Shown: positions 1 through 10,672 of the stretch, one piece after another | How the letters are laid out: the number at the start of each line of letters is the position of its first letter | Numbering within the stretch: the stretch's first letter is position 1 | NCBI GenBank assembly: GCA_905250115.1 | Contig: CAJNOI010000109.1 | Location: forward strand, 225,359-289,358 | Reading direction: 5' to 3' | Source of the DNA: Adineta steineri | Taxonomy: Eukaryota; Rotifera; Eurotatoria; Adinetida; Adinetidae | DNA: 64,000 nucleotides | Made by a program: the position numbers and the translations under genes | The notes under the pieces: generated by a model | Database searches by the model: none | Told to the model about the DNA's origin: nothing | What the model saw: only the letters and a program-made list of their open reading frames with translations

Positions 1-1324
1 TGTCACTGACAGTGCTACTGTTATGGCTATACGCGATTCTCTTGATATCATCGAAGCTGATCTGGATCATATTATGAGTAGTGTAGCCAAGTTAGCTGAA
101 GATCATCGATTAACTCCTAGTAAGTCTTTTTCCCATACTGTATTGTATTCTATTCTATGTATCATTAATCATGATTTTATTAGTGGCTGGTCGTAGCAAT
201 TTACAACAAGCTGTACCAATTAGTTTTGGCTTTAAGATGGCACGTCTCTTAGCCACTTTTCAACGTCATAAGGAGCGTATAGAAGAGATTCGTAAGCGTG
301 TTCTAACTTTGGAATTTGGAGGAGCAGCTGGCACTCTTGCTACGTTGAATGCTGACATAGCATTGAAGTGCCAAGAAGAACTAGCACGGGAATTAGATTT
401 AGTTCAACCGGAGATTGCATGGCATACGGAGCGCGATCGTTTTGCTGAAGTGGGTGCATTTCTTGGTATTCTATGTGGCACTTTATCTAAAAATGCAACG
501 GATATTAAAGTAAGAAAAGAAAAAGAATCAACTTTCTTTTCAATATACAAACACACATATAATTATTTTATAATTTTGATTTAGTTAATGATGCAAACTG
601 AGATTGACGAAGTCTCTGAGCCATACGTTCCTCATCGTGGATCCAGTTCTACTATGCCAAACAAGTTTAATCCGATTAGTTGTGTATATATTCATGCACT
701 CGCTGCTACTGTTCGTCAACATTCAGCTGCTCTTATGGATGCTATGTTATGCGACCATGAGCGTGCTACTGGTCCTTGGGAAATAGGTAAAATTCATAGA
801 TTTTGTTTTTGTAGTGAATCTTCTATTAGAAGCAAAAGAGGGGCTATGTGAATCTATTCAAGATCCCCTATACAGACATTTCAACTTGTTTTCCTTTTAT
901 TTTAGAATGGATTGTTCTACCAGAAGCTTTCATTCTTACAGCTGGTGCATTAAGTCAAACAAAATCAATGATGGCTGGTCTACAGGTTCATCCGAAAAAT
1001 ATGATGCGCAATTTAAACCTAACAAAGGGTCTTATTGTATCTGAAGCTGTTATGATGAGTCTTGGTCCGAAATTAGGTCGTCAATCTGCACATGATCTTG
1101 TTTATACTCATTGTCGTCGTGCACTTGATGAGGATCGTATGTTGATTGATCTACTCAAAGAAGACAAAGATATCTCAGCAGTTTTATCTAATACTGAACT
1201 CGAACATCTCTGCGATCCTGCAAATTATCTTGGTCTAAGCGGATCTATGGTTGATAACGTTCTTACTTCCTACAAAAAGACTGTAAACAAAACTAAAAAT
1301 TCCAAAGATACCACCAGTCACTAA
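1..1324 (+). CDS. Fumarase/adenylosuccinate-lyase superfamily enzyme, 3-carboxy-cis,cis-muconate cycloisomerase-like (5' partial)
   Basis: Four exons are visible: 1-119, 184-509, 585-786 and 906-1324, with 64-119 bp introns that keep frame; the gene begins before the window. The class II fumarase signature GSSTMPNKFNP lies in exon 3. MAGRSNLQQAVPI, ERATGPWEIEW, the GLIVSEAVMMSLGPKLGRQ stretch and a C-terminal CDPANYLG resemble PcaB-type cycloisomerases more than true adenylosuccinate lyases. Enzymes of this fold catalyse beta-elimination or lactonisation; PcaB acts in protocatechuate breakdown. The usual Arg of the MPxKRNP motif is Phe here. Animals normally lack PcaB, so acquisition from fungi or bacteria is likely, with introns gained later. 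Another superfamily member cannot be excluded. The superfamily is clear; the substrate is inferred. Confidence 0.82.
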
Positions 1325-1439
1325 CAATATTTCTCGAAATGATTATATGATTTTCTTTCTATTGTTCATTGCTATGTATGACTACCATACAAAGATTCTT
1401 CCATGTATTAAGTCATACTTTAGATTCTAAAATATAAAC

Positions 1440-1680
1440 AACATTGAAATAATAAATAACAATTAACTATTTTAAGACAAGCTAGATACTAATTTATAAT
1501 TCACATACACACATTCTATTGACACAAAATACAATGTTTAACTTTATGAAATTGGTATAGAATCCAAAAACGAATGGAATATAAGAACTAAAAGTAGCTA
1601 TACATATGTTAAAAAAGCCTTGAGTTAAATCGATCAAAAGTTCATTTTTTTTCCCTGATATTTCTGTATCACCAATCAAT
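1440..1680 (-). pseudogene. 3'-end fragment of the GPCR gene found at 5938-6942
   Basis: The minus strand encodes ATFSSYIPFVFGFYTNF, close to the last transmembrane segment of the intact GPCR, followed by a shortened and altered tail. Similarity continues into the 3' flank: both copies share the AATTAACTATTTTAAGACAAG-like stretch and the CACA-rich run after the stop. The copy lacks about 24 bp of tail coding sequence and has no upstream receptor domains. It is a partial segmental duplicate, not a gene. Confidence 0.7.
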
Positions 1681-2078
1681 GCTAATATCGATACATGTTA
1701 TATTGAACAATCTAATAAACAACAATTGATTATTGCATGTCGAAATGCATTAATAAAACTGAATGAAGGTGGGCATTGTGTATGTAAAATTATAGATATT
1801 TATTTTCTTTATCATTCATTTACTTTTAATTCAGCAGGTCATAGAAGATTTTTAGTATATCGTGAATAAAATAGAGAATATTTTAGAAGTAATACCATTG
1901 AAATGTGTGTTTGAACCATATATATTAAATATAACATAAAGACCATGATCTAAAAATTTCTTATACTTTTCTCTTTATTTTACTTTTTTTATAGATTGAT
2001 TTTGTAATACAATATGAAGACTGGAAAGAAGCACATGAAATACTCAATGTTAAACGTCGACCTAAATCATTAGAGTAG
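1680..2078 (+). pseudogene. Relic of a multi-exon gene, possibly FtsJ-like methyltransferase
   Basis: Three coding-like patches occur in order. The first reads DTCYIEQSNKQQLIIACRNA and continues to GGHCVCKI. The second, after an AG near 1836, reads NKIENILEVIPLKCVFEPY but has an in-frame TAG just before it. The third, after TTTTTTATAG, reads QYEDWKEAHEILNVKRRPKS and ends in TAG at about 2078. GG-x-CVCKI resembles the GGxFVxK region of FtsJ/RrmJ methyltransferases, but this is weak. The missing 5' end and internal stop mark it as a relic. Confidence 0.35.
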
Positions 2079-2294
2079 ACAGGGGGAATTATGAACAGAT
2101 TTTTTTTTGACTTTAAAGTTTAATAACTTTTTTATTTTTTAATATTTTTAAAAACAAAAAATGATGAGATGTAGCCTGAAGTATTCTCTACACATCTGTC
2201 TAAAAATCTTTGAAAAATACCTTTGGGAACAAGTGAAGCACCTGTTTTACTAGAAGCACCATTCATTTGTTCATGATAGTCCCGTCCGAGGCTG

Positions 2295-2562
2295 TTATGA
2301 ACATTGGCTGTAGTAGGTGGGGCAATTATGAACATTTAAGCAAATAGCTGGGAAAAATTGAGCATCACTCCGAATCACTTTTCTTAATAATTAATTAAGA
2401 TTAATTAGTAATTTTTCGATCAGTAGATAGAGCATCTCTCACAATACAATCGGTAACGCTTACTCATCTACATCTTTTTTTTTGACTTACTAGTAGTTAA
2501 ACTACTACTATTCAAAGCAGCTATTATGAACATTGGCTTTAGTGAGTGGGGCTATTCTGAAC
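2295..2562. repeat. Direct-repeat pair around TTATGAACATTGGCT
   Basis: Two copies of about 39 bp, at 2295-2334 and 2524-2562, share TTATGAACATTGGCT, then TAGT, GTGGGGC, ATT and TGAAC with few mismatches. A shorter relative, GGGGGAATTATGAACA, lies near 2082. They may be ends of a decayed transposon. Confidence 0.45.
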
Positions 2563-3227
2563 GCTACTATAAAATGATAGTAATATTTGACTTCTTACTA
2601 TTAATCACTTTTAAACGAAACAGAATATCGGATTAAAAAACTTCTGCTAGAAAAGTTGTAGCTAGTTCAAATCTGAACAATCCTAAACGAAACTTCACAT
2701 TACAAGGATAAGGAATAATAAAATTAATAAGTAAACACGAGATTGTACTTATTGATCAATACTTTTCTCTTAACTTAGTTCGAAATTTATCAGTTGATTA
2801 CCTCATAGAAAAATGAAATTCATCGTGAATATCTTAGTTCTTTACCGTTGCAATGATATTTCAAGATTTTTCATTGGTTCATTTATCGAAATGAATTAAA
2901 AAATATATGTCTAAACAAAAGATTCGAAGCAACACAACAGTAAATATATTTGTCAAAATCAAATTTGCATTAGTCCTTGATATAATACTATGATCAGATG
3001 ATCACTGGTACAACAGACTGTTTTATTCAGAGAAATGGTGGGTAATTATAGAAGGGATGAATAATGAAAATATATCCAGGGAAGAAGTCGAGAATCTTCT
3101 TCTCGAGTAATGCGCTATAGATTAAAATAAAATCGGTCATGAACATAAGAAAGAGAACAAAGAACAGCTGATAAAGGATATATATACAGAAAAGAAAGAA
3201 AAGAATATACAAAGAAAATAGAGATTA

Positions 3228-3258
3228 ACTAATATATATATATATATATATATATATA
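3228..3258. repeat. (TA)n microsatellite
   Basis: About 13 uninterrupted TA units. Confidence 0.9.
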
Positions 3259-3359
3259 ACGAGGGTCATATGTAACAAACTCGAAACACACATTCTGATT
3301 TATTGTAAGTTGTAATATATTCTCAATGGTTCGAACTTATAAAAGAAAAAACAATGACC

Positions 3360-3470
3360 CAACATCCCAGGACGATGGTTCCTGAAGCAGGATTCCATGA
3401 ATTTCTGGAATGCCACGAAATCGGCCATTTCCGTGACGGATTGTTTGACCTGGCTTCCTCAATATGTCAT
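3360..3470. repeat. GC-rich TTCCGG-type interspersed element, short copy
   Basis: Starts CCCAGGACGATGGTTCCTGA, nearly identical for about 43 bp to the copy at 4802, then runs into a stretch resembling the far end of that copy (GGAATGCCACGAAATCGGCC here versus GGAATACCATGGAACCGGCC there). It therefore looks like an internally deleted relative. Its base composition is much richer in GC than its surroundings. Confidence 0.6.
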
Positions 3471-3559
3471 GTATTGTTTATCATAATAAAGATTATTATC
3501 GTGATAAAATTCTTTCATGCAATAATAATTGATATGCAGTTAAGCGTATAGATTATAAA

Positions 3560-5215
3560 ATATATCTTACAAGATACAAATATTAATGATTTATATAGTA
3601 TTCCTGAAGATCAAATATTTCGTACAGCACCACTAGCAAGAGAACGTCGCTTATATGATGTTTGTGATAGCGATAGTAATCAAGAAAAAGCAATCCATTT
3701 TAAATTTCGTATTAATAAAATTGATCTGATGGATCAGCGCTGAATAAAATTGAAAGTGCAAGCGAAAGTGCATCTCGATCTGAAGTACTAGTAGCAAATC
3801 TGCTCGAAAAACAAACACGATTACAAGAAGAAAATGTTAACAGTGAGTGAGAATCTTTAAATGTTTTCAAGAATAATATGAACACTCGTCAATAAAATCT
3901 TGATGTTGTTCACTGTGTATCTATTATTTGTTATGATTTATTAAAAACTTGTTTATTTTTGTTTACTTCTTGATAGTCATGATTTTTCTCATAAGTTATA
4001 ATAAAAATTCTGTATTTATCTATATTATAATAGACAAACTTTCAGTTCAGGAACTTTAATCTGATTGGTTACAGAATGGAAAGAAAAATATATACATATA
4101 CATATACATATATGACTAGCTGACAATGAGCATCTATGTCCATTGTTTTATTATCCTTTGTTATTATTATCAGCCTATATGGACGTCCATCATGTTCATT
4201 CATTCTTCTTCGTATATATATTTCAGTTATATAAGTAATATCATATCACATTCTCTTTTTTCACTTTTAAATCAACACAAACAATCGTAATCTATTTTTC
4301 AATCTAATTTGTTTTTTGTTTTCTTCAATAGAGCAAGCTGCGTCGTCTTCATTTAAATCATAAATATCGTGTGGAAGGTATCGAATCATCAGTGATAAAC
4401 AAGAAGGCGCAAATTGATTACACAAAATTAAAACTTGCTGGTTGCACACCGGCAATTGAAGAAATCGTAAGAAAAGTTTTTAGACCACGAAAATTTTCTG
4501 CCGACTTGTGTAGAGAAATAGGTAAATTTCATCTATTTGATAATCACATCATTTCCAATTTTTTTTATAGGAATGCAATATGTTCGTGGTGTTATTTTAC
4601 ATGGACCACCTGGTACAGGCGAAACAAGCACTATACTGTATGTTTTCTAAATTAGCTTTTATCTAGTCAATATTTCTAAATTTATTTTATAGTGCATTGT
4701 GCGAGTATTTTGGTCTTGAACAAAAAGTAATTAATGGTCCAGAATTAATAGATTCATTAGTTGGCAATTCAGAACGAGCATTGCGAGAGCTCTTTAAAGA
4801 AGCCCAGGACGATGGTTCCTGAAGCAGGATTCCATGAATTTCCGGCAAAATCCCTGAGGAAACTCGTCATTTCTGGGCGTAACCCGCCCGGAAAATGCTA
4901 GGAATCCGATGAAAAAGTGAGGTAACCGTATCCGGCTGCCGGCTTTGATATGTTCCTGTCGGTTTCGGCATAAATTAGATAAATTCGGTCACCGGATCCG
5001 TTCAACGGGAATACTGCTTCCATGAAATCTCCGGAATACCATGGAACCGGCCGTGGTCGTTTTGATTTCCAAATGAAAACTGGTTGGTTTCCACTAATTA
5101 TAGTAGTTAGATTATAGATAAAAATAAAATGTTTTTTTTTCAGACTTACCCAGCACACGAAAGACTGGAAATTATGAATTCTTATCTTTGTGGTATTACA
5201 AAATATGGTTATGTA
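3560..5215 (+). pseudogene. AAA+ ATPase (NSF-like) pseudogene
   Basis: Patches read in order: IPEDQIFRTAPLARERRLYD; a frameshifted SASRSEVLVANLLEKQTRLQ; then after an AG near 4331 SKLRRLHLNHKYRVEGIESS, with KLAGCTPAIEEIVRKVFRPR further on; GVILHGPPGTGETST; and ALCEYFGLEQKVINGPEL ending RALRELFKEAQ. The order matches the N-D1 part of NSF-type vesicle-fusion ATPases. The Walker A lysine has become Glu (GPPGTGET). There is an in-frame stop plus frameshift near 3740, and a GC-rich repeat interrupts the domain right after FKEAQ at about 4802. Coding-like text after the insertion is fragmentary. Confidence 0.7.
4802..5095. repeat. GC-rich TTCCGG-type interspersed element, long copy
   Basis: About 290 bp inserted in the AAA+ relic. 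It starts CCCAGGACGATGGTTCCTGA like the copy at 3360. The two ends are loosely inverted: GAAGCAGGATTCC near the start against GAAGCAGTATTCC on the complement near 5020. It has no coding capacity and is probably a non-autonomous element. Confidence 0.55.
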
Positions 5216-5937
5216 TCGTCAAACTGAAAAAATATATACGTTTTTTTGTTGAAAAACTGTATGTTTCTTCTTTTTTTCTTAAGAATAAAAGCTGTGTGTG
5301 AACACATACAAGAATTAGCTAATCAATTTTTATATTTTATGAAAAATTCACCACCATAATAAATATATACTCAAAAAGTTCCACAGTCATCACACGCTAC
5401 TTGTATGAAAGATAATTTAAATCAAAGTTTTTACATTTAGATAATGAATTAATTAATACATTTATTAAAGAATGACGAACAAAATTTTATTTTATTACAA
5501 AAAGCTTTATTACGTACAGCTGAACAAATTTGTCAAAAGGCTAAACTATTATTTCAAACAACTATTGGTAATTATCGGATTATTTCTACTTCTGATCATT
5601 TATAAGAAAAAAGATTTTTGATTAAATTATTCAATTAACATTTTATTTCTTTTGTTCTCTAATTGTTAATGAAGTTGAGAGCATTTGTAAGAGTCAAACT
5701 AGTACTCTCATTGCTAAACTAACAAATTTAAAATTTTACGTCTCTATAGCAAGTCTAAGTCGTTCTTTATATTAAAAAATATAAACAAATTCTTTTTTTC
5801 AATAGTTTTTATTAACAATATTGAATGATATAAAAGTATTTTTAAACACAACATTGAAACAACGAATAACAATTAACCATTTTAAGACAAGTTAGATACT
5901 AATTTATAATTCACATTCATACACACACACACACATT
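5216..5937. other. Intergenic with a possible orphan exon
   Basis: At 5455-5571 the + strand reads QNFILLQKALLRTAEQICQK and continues KLLFQTTI before a GT, with exon-like composition but no partner exons. The rest shows no coding signal. A CA-rich run precedes the GPCR stop codon near 5920. Confidence 0.4.
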
Positions 5938-6942
5938 CTATTGACACAGAATATAATGTTTAACTTCATGACGAAATTGCTTGGACATTATGAAATTGGT
6001 ATAGAATCCAAAACAGAATGGAATATAAGAACTAAAAGTAGCTATAGATGTTAAAAAGCCTAGAATTTGAACAGAAATCAAATTGTATGATTTATATTGA
6101 GCAAACTGTTGGTACATGAAAACGGCTGATATCATTAAACTAAAAATAATATATACTATAATATCAATAAATAAAATTTGGATAAATTGTCGATCTTTTG
6201 AATGTTTTAAATATAAACCACCGATAGTTTTTCTTCTAGTAATTATTAAAACAGGACGAGGATCAATACGACCAATACTTCGAATATTTTTCACAGTCCA
6301 CAATCCGAAAATAATCATCAATAGAGGAATAAAAATTCCTTTAATGATCAAAGAATAATAACCTATAAATACTAGATAGATTCCAGGTTGAAAATAACAT
6401 CGAAAAAAATTTGGTAATGGTTCGATAATATTTGTTAAAACTAATGCATGACTATGAAATAACAACCAAAGTAATGTTACAATCATAATACATATATAAG
6501 CCAGACGATGAGTACTTTTCGATCTCATTATAGCATATCGTGAAGTAACTAAGATTCGATCAATAGAAGCTAATATTAAATAAGATGGACTTAAAACACC
6601 GAATATAAGCATTGTATAAAAATGAAGACGACAAATAATTAAATTATACAAACTAGAATTCATATTATAACCATTTATTAATATAAGGGAAAATAATGAT
6701 GTATAAATTAGAAATAAATTACCAATATTAAATGCTATTAAATAAATTGAACAGGGATTTTTACGTAAATTCTTTTGAAGAAAAATTATTAAACTGAGTA
6801 TAGAACTCACAGTACCGAAAATCATTAAAATAGGTCCACCAAATCTATATAATTGTTTTTGTACTAATACCAATGGTATAGTAGAATTAGATTGTGATGA
6901 CATTGTTATTAATTGATCTAAAGGAAAAAAAGATATTATCAA
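5938..6942 (-). CDS. Rhodopsin-class G-protein-coupled receptor (FMRFamide/neuropeptide-receptor-like)
   Basis: A single-exon 334-residue protein with seven hydrophobic segments. Segment 1 follows an N-terminal stretch with a possible N-glycosylation site (NST). After segment 3 comes ASIDRILVTSRY, a variant of the DRY motif with DRI. Segment 7 ends IPFCFGFYTNFIMS where class A receptors have NPxxY. A Cys before segment 3 (ICRLHFY) and one in the second extracellular loop (RCYFQPG) could form the conserved disulfide. The length suits a short class A receptor. The ligand is unknown; bdelloids have many such receptors. A partial copy of its 3' end lies at 1440-1680. Confidence 0.82.
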   Translation of the reverse strand: MIISFFPLDQLITMSSQSNSTIPLVLVQKQLYRFGGPILMIFGTVSSILSLIIFLQKNLRKNPCSIYLIAFNIGNLFLIYTSLFSLILINGYNMNSSLYNLIICRLHFYTMLIFGVLSPSYLILASIDRILVTSRYAIMRSKSTHRLAYICIMIVTLLWLLFHSHALVLTNIIEPLPNFFRCYFQPGIYLVFIGYYSLIIKGIFIPLLMIIFGLWTVKNIRSIGRIDPRPVLIITRRKTIGGLYLKHSKDRQFIQILFIDIIVYIIFSLMISAVFMYQQFAQYKSYNLISVQILGFLTSIATFSSYIPFCFGFYTNFIMSKQFRHEVKHYILCQ

Positions 6943-7390
6943 GATTCATTATAAAATGAAAATAATGCCTACAATACAACATGTCTAATACGAAAATATG
7001 AAAAAAACCACTTTATCATTTGTGTACGACGCAAAAGAAAACTTCATTTAATGGTAAGATTACAAACAATCTCATCATTATCCTCGTAGAATATCTCTCA
7101 AACTGTAATTATATATTTTAATTCAACAGTCATAGACAGTCCAATTAAAATATAATCTCTATTTAAAAATAGTAATTCCAATACATGTATTATTTTGTAC
7201 TCAATAAATATATGACCTTGATTGTTTTTTTTGCACTATATATACTAATAATTCTGTAGAGATATTTGTTTTTCAAAATCTATTTTATCTTAAATCTTAT
7301 TTTTCCTTCAACAAGTAATTCCATCATCAAAAAGAAAGAACAACAACATTTGAAATAACATACAATAGAATTGAAGAAGTTTTAGATCCA
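6943..7390. other. Intergenic between divergent GPCR and F-box relic
   Basis: AT-rich spacer with no recognised features; it would hold the GPCR promoter. Confidence 0.4.
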
Positions 7391-8559
7391 ATGTCTTTTC
7401 TTACAATACCGGTAGAACTTGTCTATCGAATTCTTGATCAACAAAATGGTTTTACTATTCTATGTTCAATGAGAAATGTTTGTCAACGATTAAATAAAAT
7501 TATTGATAGTTACTATTTATAATTTATAATCTAATAAAATATGAGCGAAGAAATGACTTATTAAATTATTTTTCTTTTTATAAATGTTTTATTGAAATTA
7601 CATATATTATTTCTTCATCAGCCCACGTGTAATGTATAGATAAGAAGAAAAAAATAAAAGAATATTTTTATGGGAGAGTTTAATAATTGTTAAATTAATT
7701 TATTCTTTAATGAAATAAAGTTTAAAATTCTACTATAAATAAGAATTTAGAATGAACAAATTGAGATAGAATCTATCATAGACACTCATCTCAGTTAATC
7801 TACAATCCAATAAAATTGGAACTGTGAAAGTACAATGTCTAGCTGATGCCTTAGTCTCTTTCCATCTATCTCATATTGACACCCGTAATATTTTATACAG
7901 ACAGTCATCACATTAAATCTTAGACTTACTCAAACTGGAGATGTTGGAGCAAAACATTTAGCTGATACATTACGAAAGAATACAGTGATCTTCAATCTTT
8001 TTTTCATGTAGATTACGTCTTCATCTACATCTTCTTTACATAGACACTGACCAAATTATATCTCGAAAAGAATGAAATTGAATATGTTGGAATACAATAT
8101 TTGGCTACTGCATTACAATATAATATGGTAAATTTCATACACTCTCTATCTATATCATGTGTTCATATGCAGTCTTTCTCCTAGGCACTCATTTCACTAA
8201 GTCTCAACGGGACTGAAATTGAAAATATCGGAGCTCAACATCTGGCTGATTCATTAAGAATTAATACAGTATTGCTTACTCTCTTTCCATGTGTGTTATA
8301 TCTTTATCTGCATTTTTTTCACATAGACACTTATTGAACTATTTCTCGAACAGAATCAAATAGGAGATATTGGAGCACATCATCTGGCTGATGCATTACA
8401 AAATAATATGGTAATTTTCACTTTCTCAATCTTTTTTCTATCTTCATTAATACTTTTTTAGATAGACACTTATCATCTTAGAACTCGCACAAAATAAAAT
8501 AAACCACAAACTTGAAGATATAATAATAAAACTGATTGATCGGAATCAAAAACTATGAT
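7391..8559 (+). pseudogene. F-box/LRR gene relic, related to the gene at 31374
   Basis: The ATG at 7391 opens an F-box start (MSFLTIPVELVYRILDQQ, then CSMRNVCQRLNKIIDSYYL) that stops at TAA 43 codons in. From 7781, six LRR exons follow, starting near 7781, 7901, 8045, 8186, 8327 and 8466. Most are 84 bp, each led by an AG and beginning ACACTnA..., with IGDIGAHHLADALQNN-type repeats. The last ends in TGA near 8559. No phase-compatible donor links the F-box exon to the repeats, and the middle region present in the 31-36 kb gene is missing, so I read it as truncated. A short functional LRR protein is less likely. Confidence 0.65.
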
Positions 8560-9147
8560 AAAGATATTCTGTTTGCATATGAACAATAATTGATTAGTGT
8601 GCAAATAACTGTTTGATTGTAATCATATCTTATATTACTAATAAAAATATTGTTTTATATTTAATAATTGTATTAATTCATATTAATCAGAAGATATTTT
8701 TAAAAAGAATAATCGTTAATAAAAAAATACAGTTACTCTTTTGCGAGTTCTTTTACTTGAAGTAAATCATGTATGAGACCGCTTTCAATGACTCATTGAT
8801 AATGTCCGCAGCAAACCCGTTCTCCAGTTGCACACAGCACCAAAACAGATTTTACAAAATATTATTTATTCAGTATGAAAATTCTTTAAATACTTTTCAA
8901 AGATATGTTAACATTTACTATTTTTATTCTTCATGTTTTCATAGAGATAAAAAACTAAAAGCAAATTGCTTTGAGTAATAACAATCTGTAAATCTTTATT
9001 TTTATTTGCTGATATAGATATATCTATACTACTTTTATTATCATGAATAGAAACGAAAAATTAAAGATTACGAATGTTTTATTTTATTTATCTCATAAAA
9101 GATTTTTTTTTATTTTTCTATTATACGTGTAAGTAAAGACTTTCTAC
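8560..9147. other. Intergenic
   Basis: No supported coding sequence. The 69-codon open frame at 8769 lacks family features. Confidence 0.4.
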
Positions 9148-9985
9148 ATGAAAAGTAATATGATTTTTATAAGAATACTACTAACGTTATTTTTATTGAT
9201 GTTTCGAATAATAAATGCAGAAACAATAGAAGGTAAATCAATTTTCTATCTCATATAAGATTCAATGATAAACTCATATATTCTTTTGATTTCAGGTAAT
9301 CATATAACAGAATGTATCTATGCATTTACGGATCCCTTTTATCCATCATTTACCTTACCTCCACCTCAACCTAATAGTCCAGGTGATGTTCAACTTAATA
9401 AAAATAATCCAATTCGTTTTGCTAATGGATCAAATTTAGCTGCTGGTCAAGGATGCAATAGTCGTGGATTTTCTTACTATGAACCGAGTCAAGAGGGATT
9501 TCTAACTACATATATCGACTCGAATGAACAAAACACATCAATTACAGATATTATATATGCTACTAAACATGATCAGTTATTTGCACGTACTATTCAATCA
9601 AATCATGCTTATTTGGGTTAGTATAATTATTGAAATAAATGTATATATACTTAATATTATATAGCCTCATATCTTGCTGGAAAAGTACTCAAAATTGAAT
9701 TAGATTGTAACAATGGTCTTCTTGGTTGTGCATATTTCACAGTTGGAGGTGAATCATCCAGTTCATTACCAAGTCAGTACAAACTTTGAATCTTTTTCTC
9801 TTATTGAAATCATATTTCATTCAAGTAATAGTAACAAATGGAACACCAAAAACACAAACTACATTGACATTTATGAGTAGGTTAATAAACCAAACTAAAA
9901 CTTATAATAAAAATATTTATTGTTTATGTTCTTTTTAGTGCTTTTTGTTAGTGTTGTATCTTTTACAAATGTATTTATTCAATGA
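9148..9985 (+). CDS. Small secreted or membrane-anchored protein of unknown family
   Basis: Five phase-consistent exons (9148-9232, 9296-9616, 9665-9772, 9826-9876, 9939-9985) give about 203 residues. The N-terminus MKSNMIFIRILLTLFLLMF is a clear signal peptide, with probable cleavage near INAE. The ectodomain has two Cys (ITECIYAF and GQGCNSRG), a Pro-rich FTLPPPQPNSPGD stretch, N-glycosylation sites, and a second Cys pair in ELDCNNGLLGCAYF. The last exon, MLFVSVVSFTNVFIQ, is hydrophobic and could be a GPI-attachment signal or tail anchor. I do not recognise the family. Consistent splice phases and a good signal peptide support a real gene. Confidence 0.65.
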
Positions 9986-10170
9986 TCGGAACAGTTTTTC
10001 TTAAATTATGATATATAATTAATTTGATAAACAATAAATGAAATATCCACGAGAAAAAATATCTGTTCATTAGTTTGAACAATTTTCAATGGAGCATTTT
10101 CTTTTCTGGTTCACTAAATCAAGATAAAAAGATCATACTTCAACTATTTCATTACTGATAACTAGGATGG

Positions 10171-10465
10171 GTTCTGGGTGTGAGTGTCAGTGGCGTACGC
10201 AGAAACCTTTTAAGGGGTGGGCCTATTTCTATAGAAACTGGAACTTGTTGGAAAAGAATTTTGATCTAATTTTTCACTAAAGTTGTTAGTATTTATTCAT
10301 CAACTTCTATTATTAAGCTCAGCTGTAAAAAAAAAGAAACTACTGTAAGACCAAGTTCATCAACAAGATTCTAGGAATGGGCCCAGGCCCATTCGGCCCA
10401 CCCCCTGCGTACGCCACTGGTGGGTGTGCTTGATCAGATCTATCTTATATCCACACCCTCAAGAT
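10171..10465. repeat. Telomere-like inverted repeat split by a MITE
   Basis: The left arm GGGTGTGAGTGT ends at 10187; the right arm CCACACCCTCAAG lies near 10450-10463. The element at 10188-10419 sits between them and duplicated 8 bp of the left arm. Confidence 0.65.
10188..10419. mobile_element. 232-bp non-autonomous hAT-type element (MITE)
   Basis: The ends are inverted repeats: CAGTGGCGTACGCAG at the left and its complement CTGCGTACGCCACTG at the right, followed inward by a second inverted match around GGGGTGGGCC. The flanks GTGAGTGT (10180-10187) and GTGGGTGT (10420-10427) form an 8-bp target duplication with one mismatch. CAGTGGCGTA-type ends and 8-bp duplications are typical of hAT elements. 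The 232 bp hold no transposase. Confidence 0.85.
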
Positions 10466-10672
10466 TTAGTAGCTTATAATTTTTTTTATTAAGATTTTAT
10501 TGATTAAAATAATTCAAAATATAGTTTCTTGTTTTGGTTCATGAATATTGAATTTATTACCTTCGTAGCAAGAAAACACCGTTTGAGTTAATTGATAATT
10601 TATCTGATTGTTTTTTATGGAAAAGAATGTCTATTATCTTTGTTTGATTGACTATACAAATAAGAAATTCTT

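Larger units (their letters stand above)
2079..3357. other. Intergenic, repeat-bearing
   Basis: No convincing coding sequence was seen. It holds a short direct-repeat pair (2295-2334 and 2524-2562) and a TA tract near 3230. The 60-67 codon open frames here have no family features. Confidence 0.5.
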
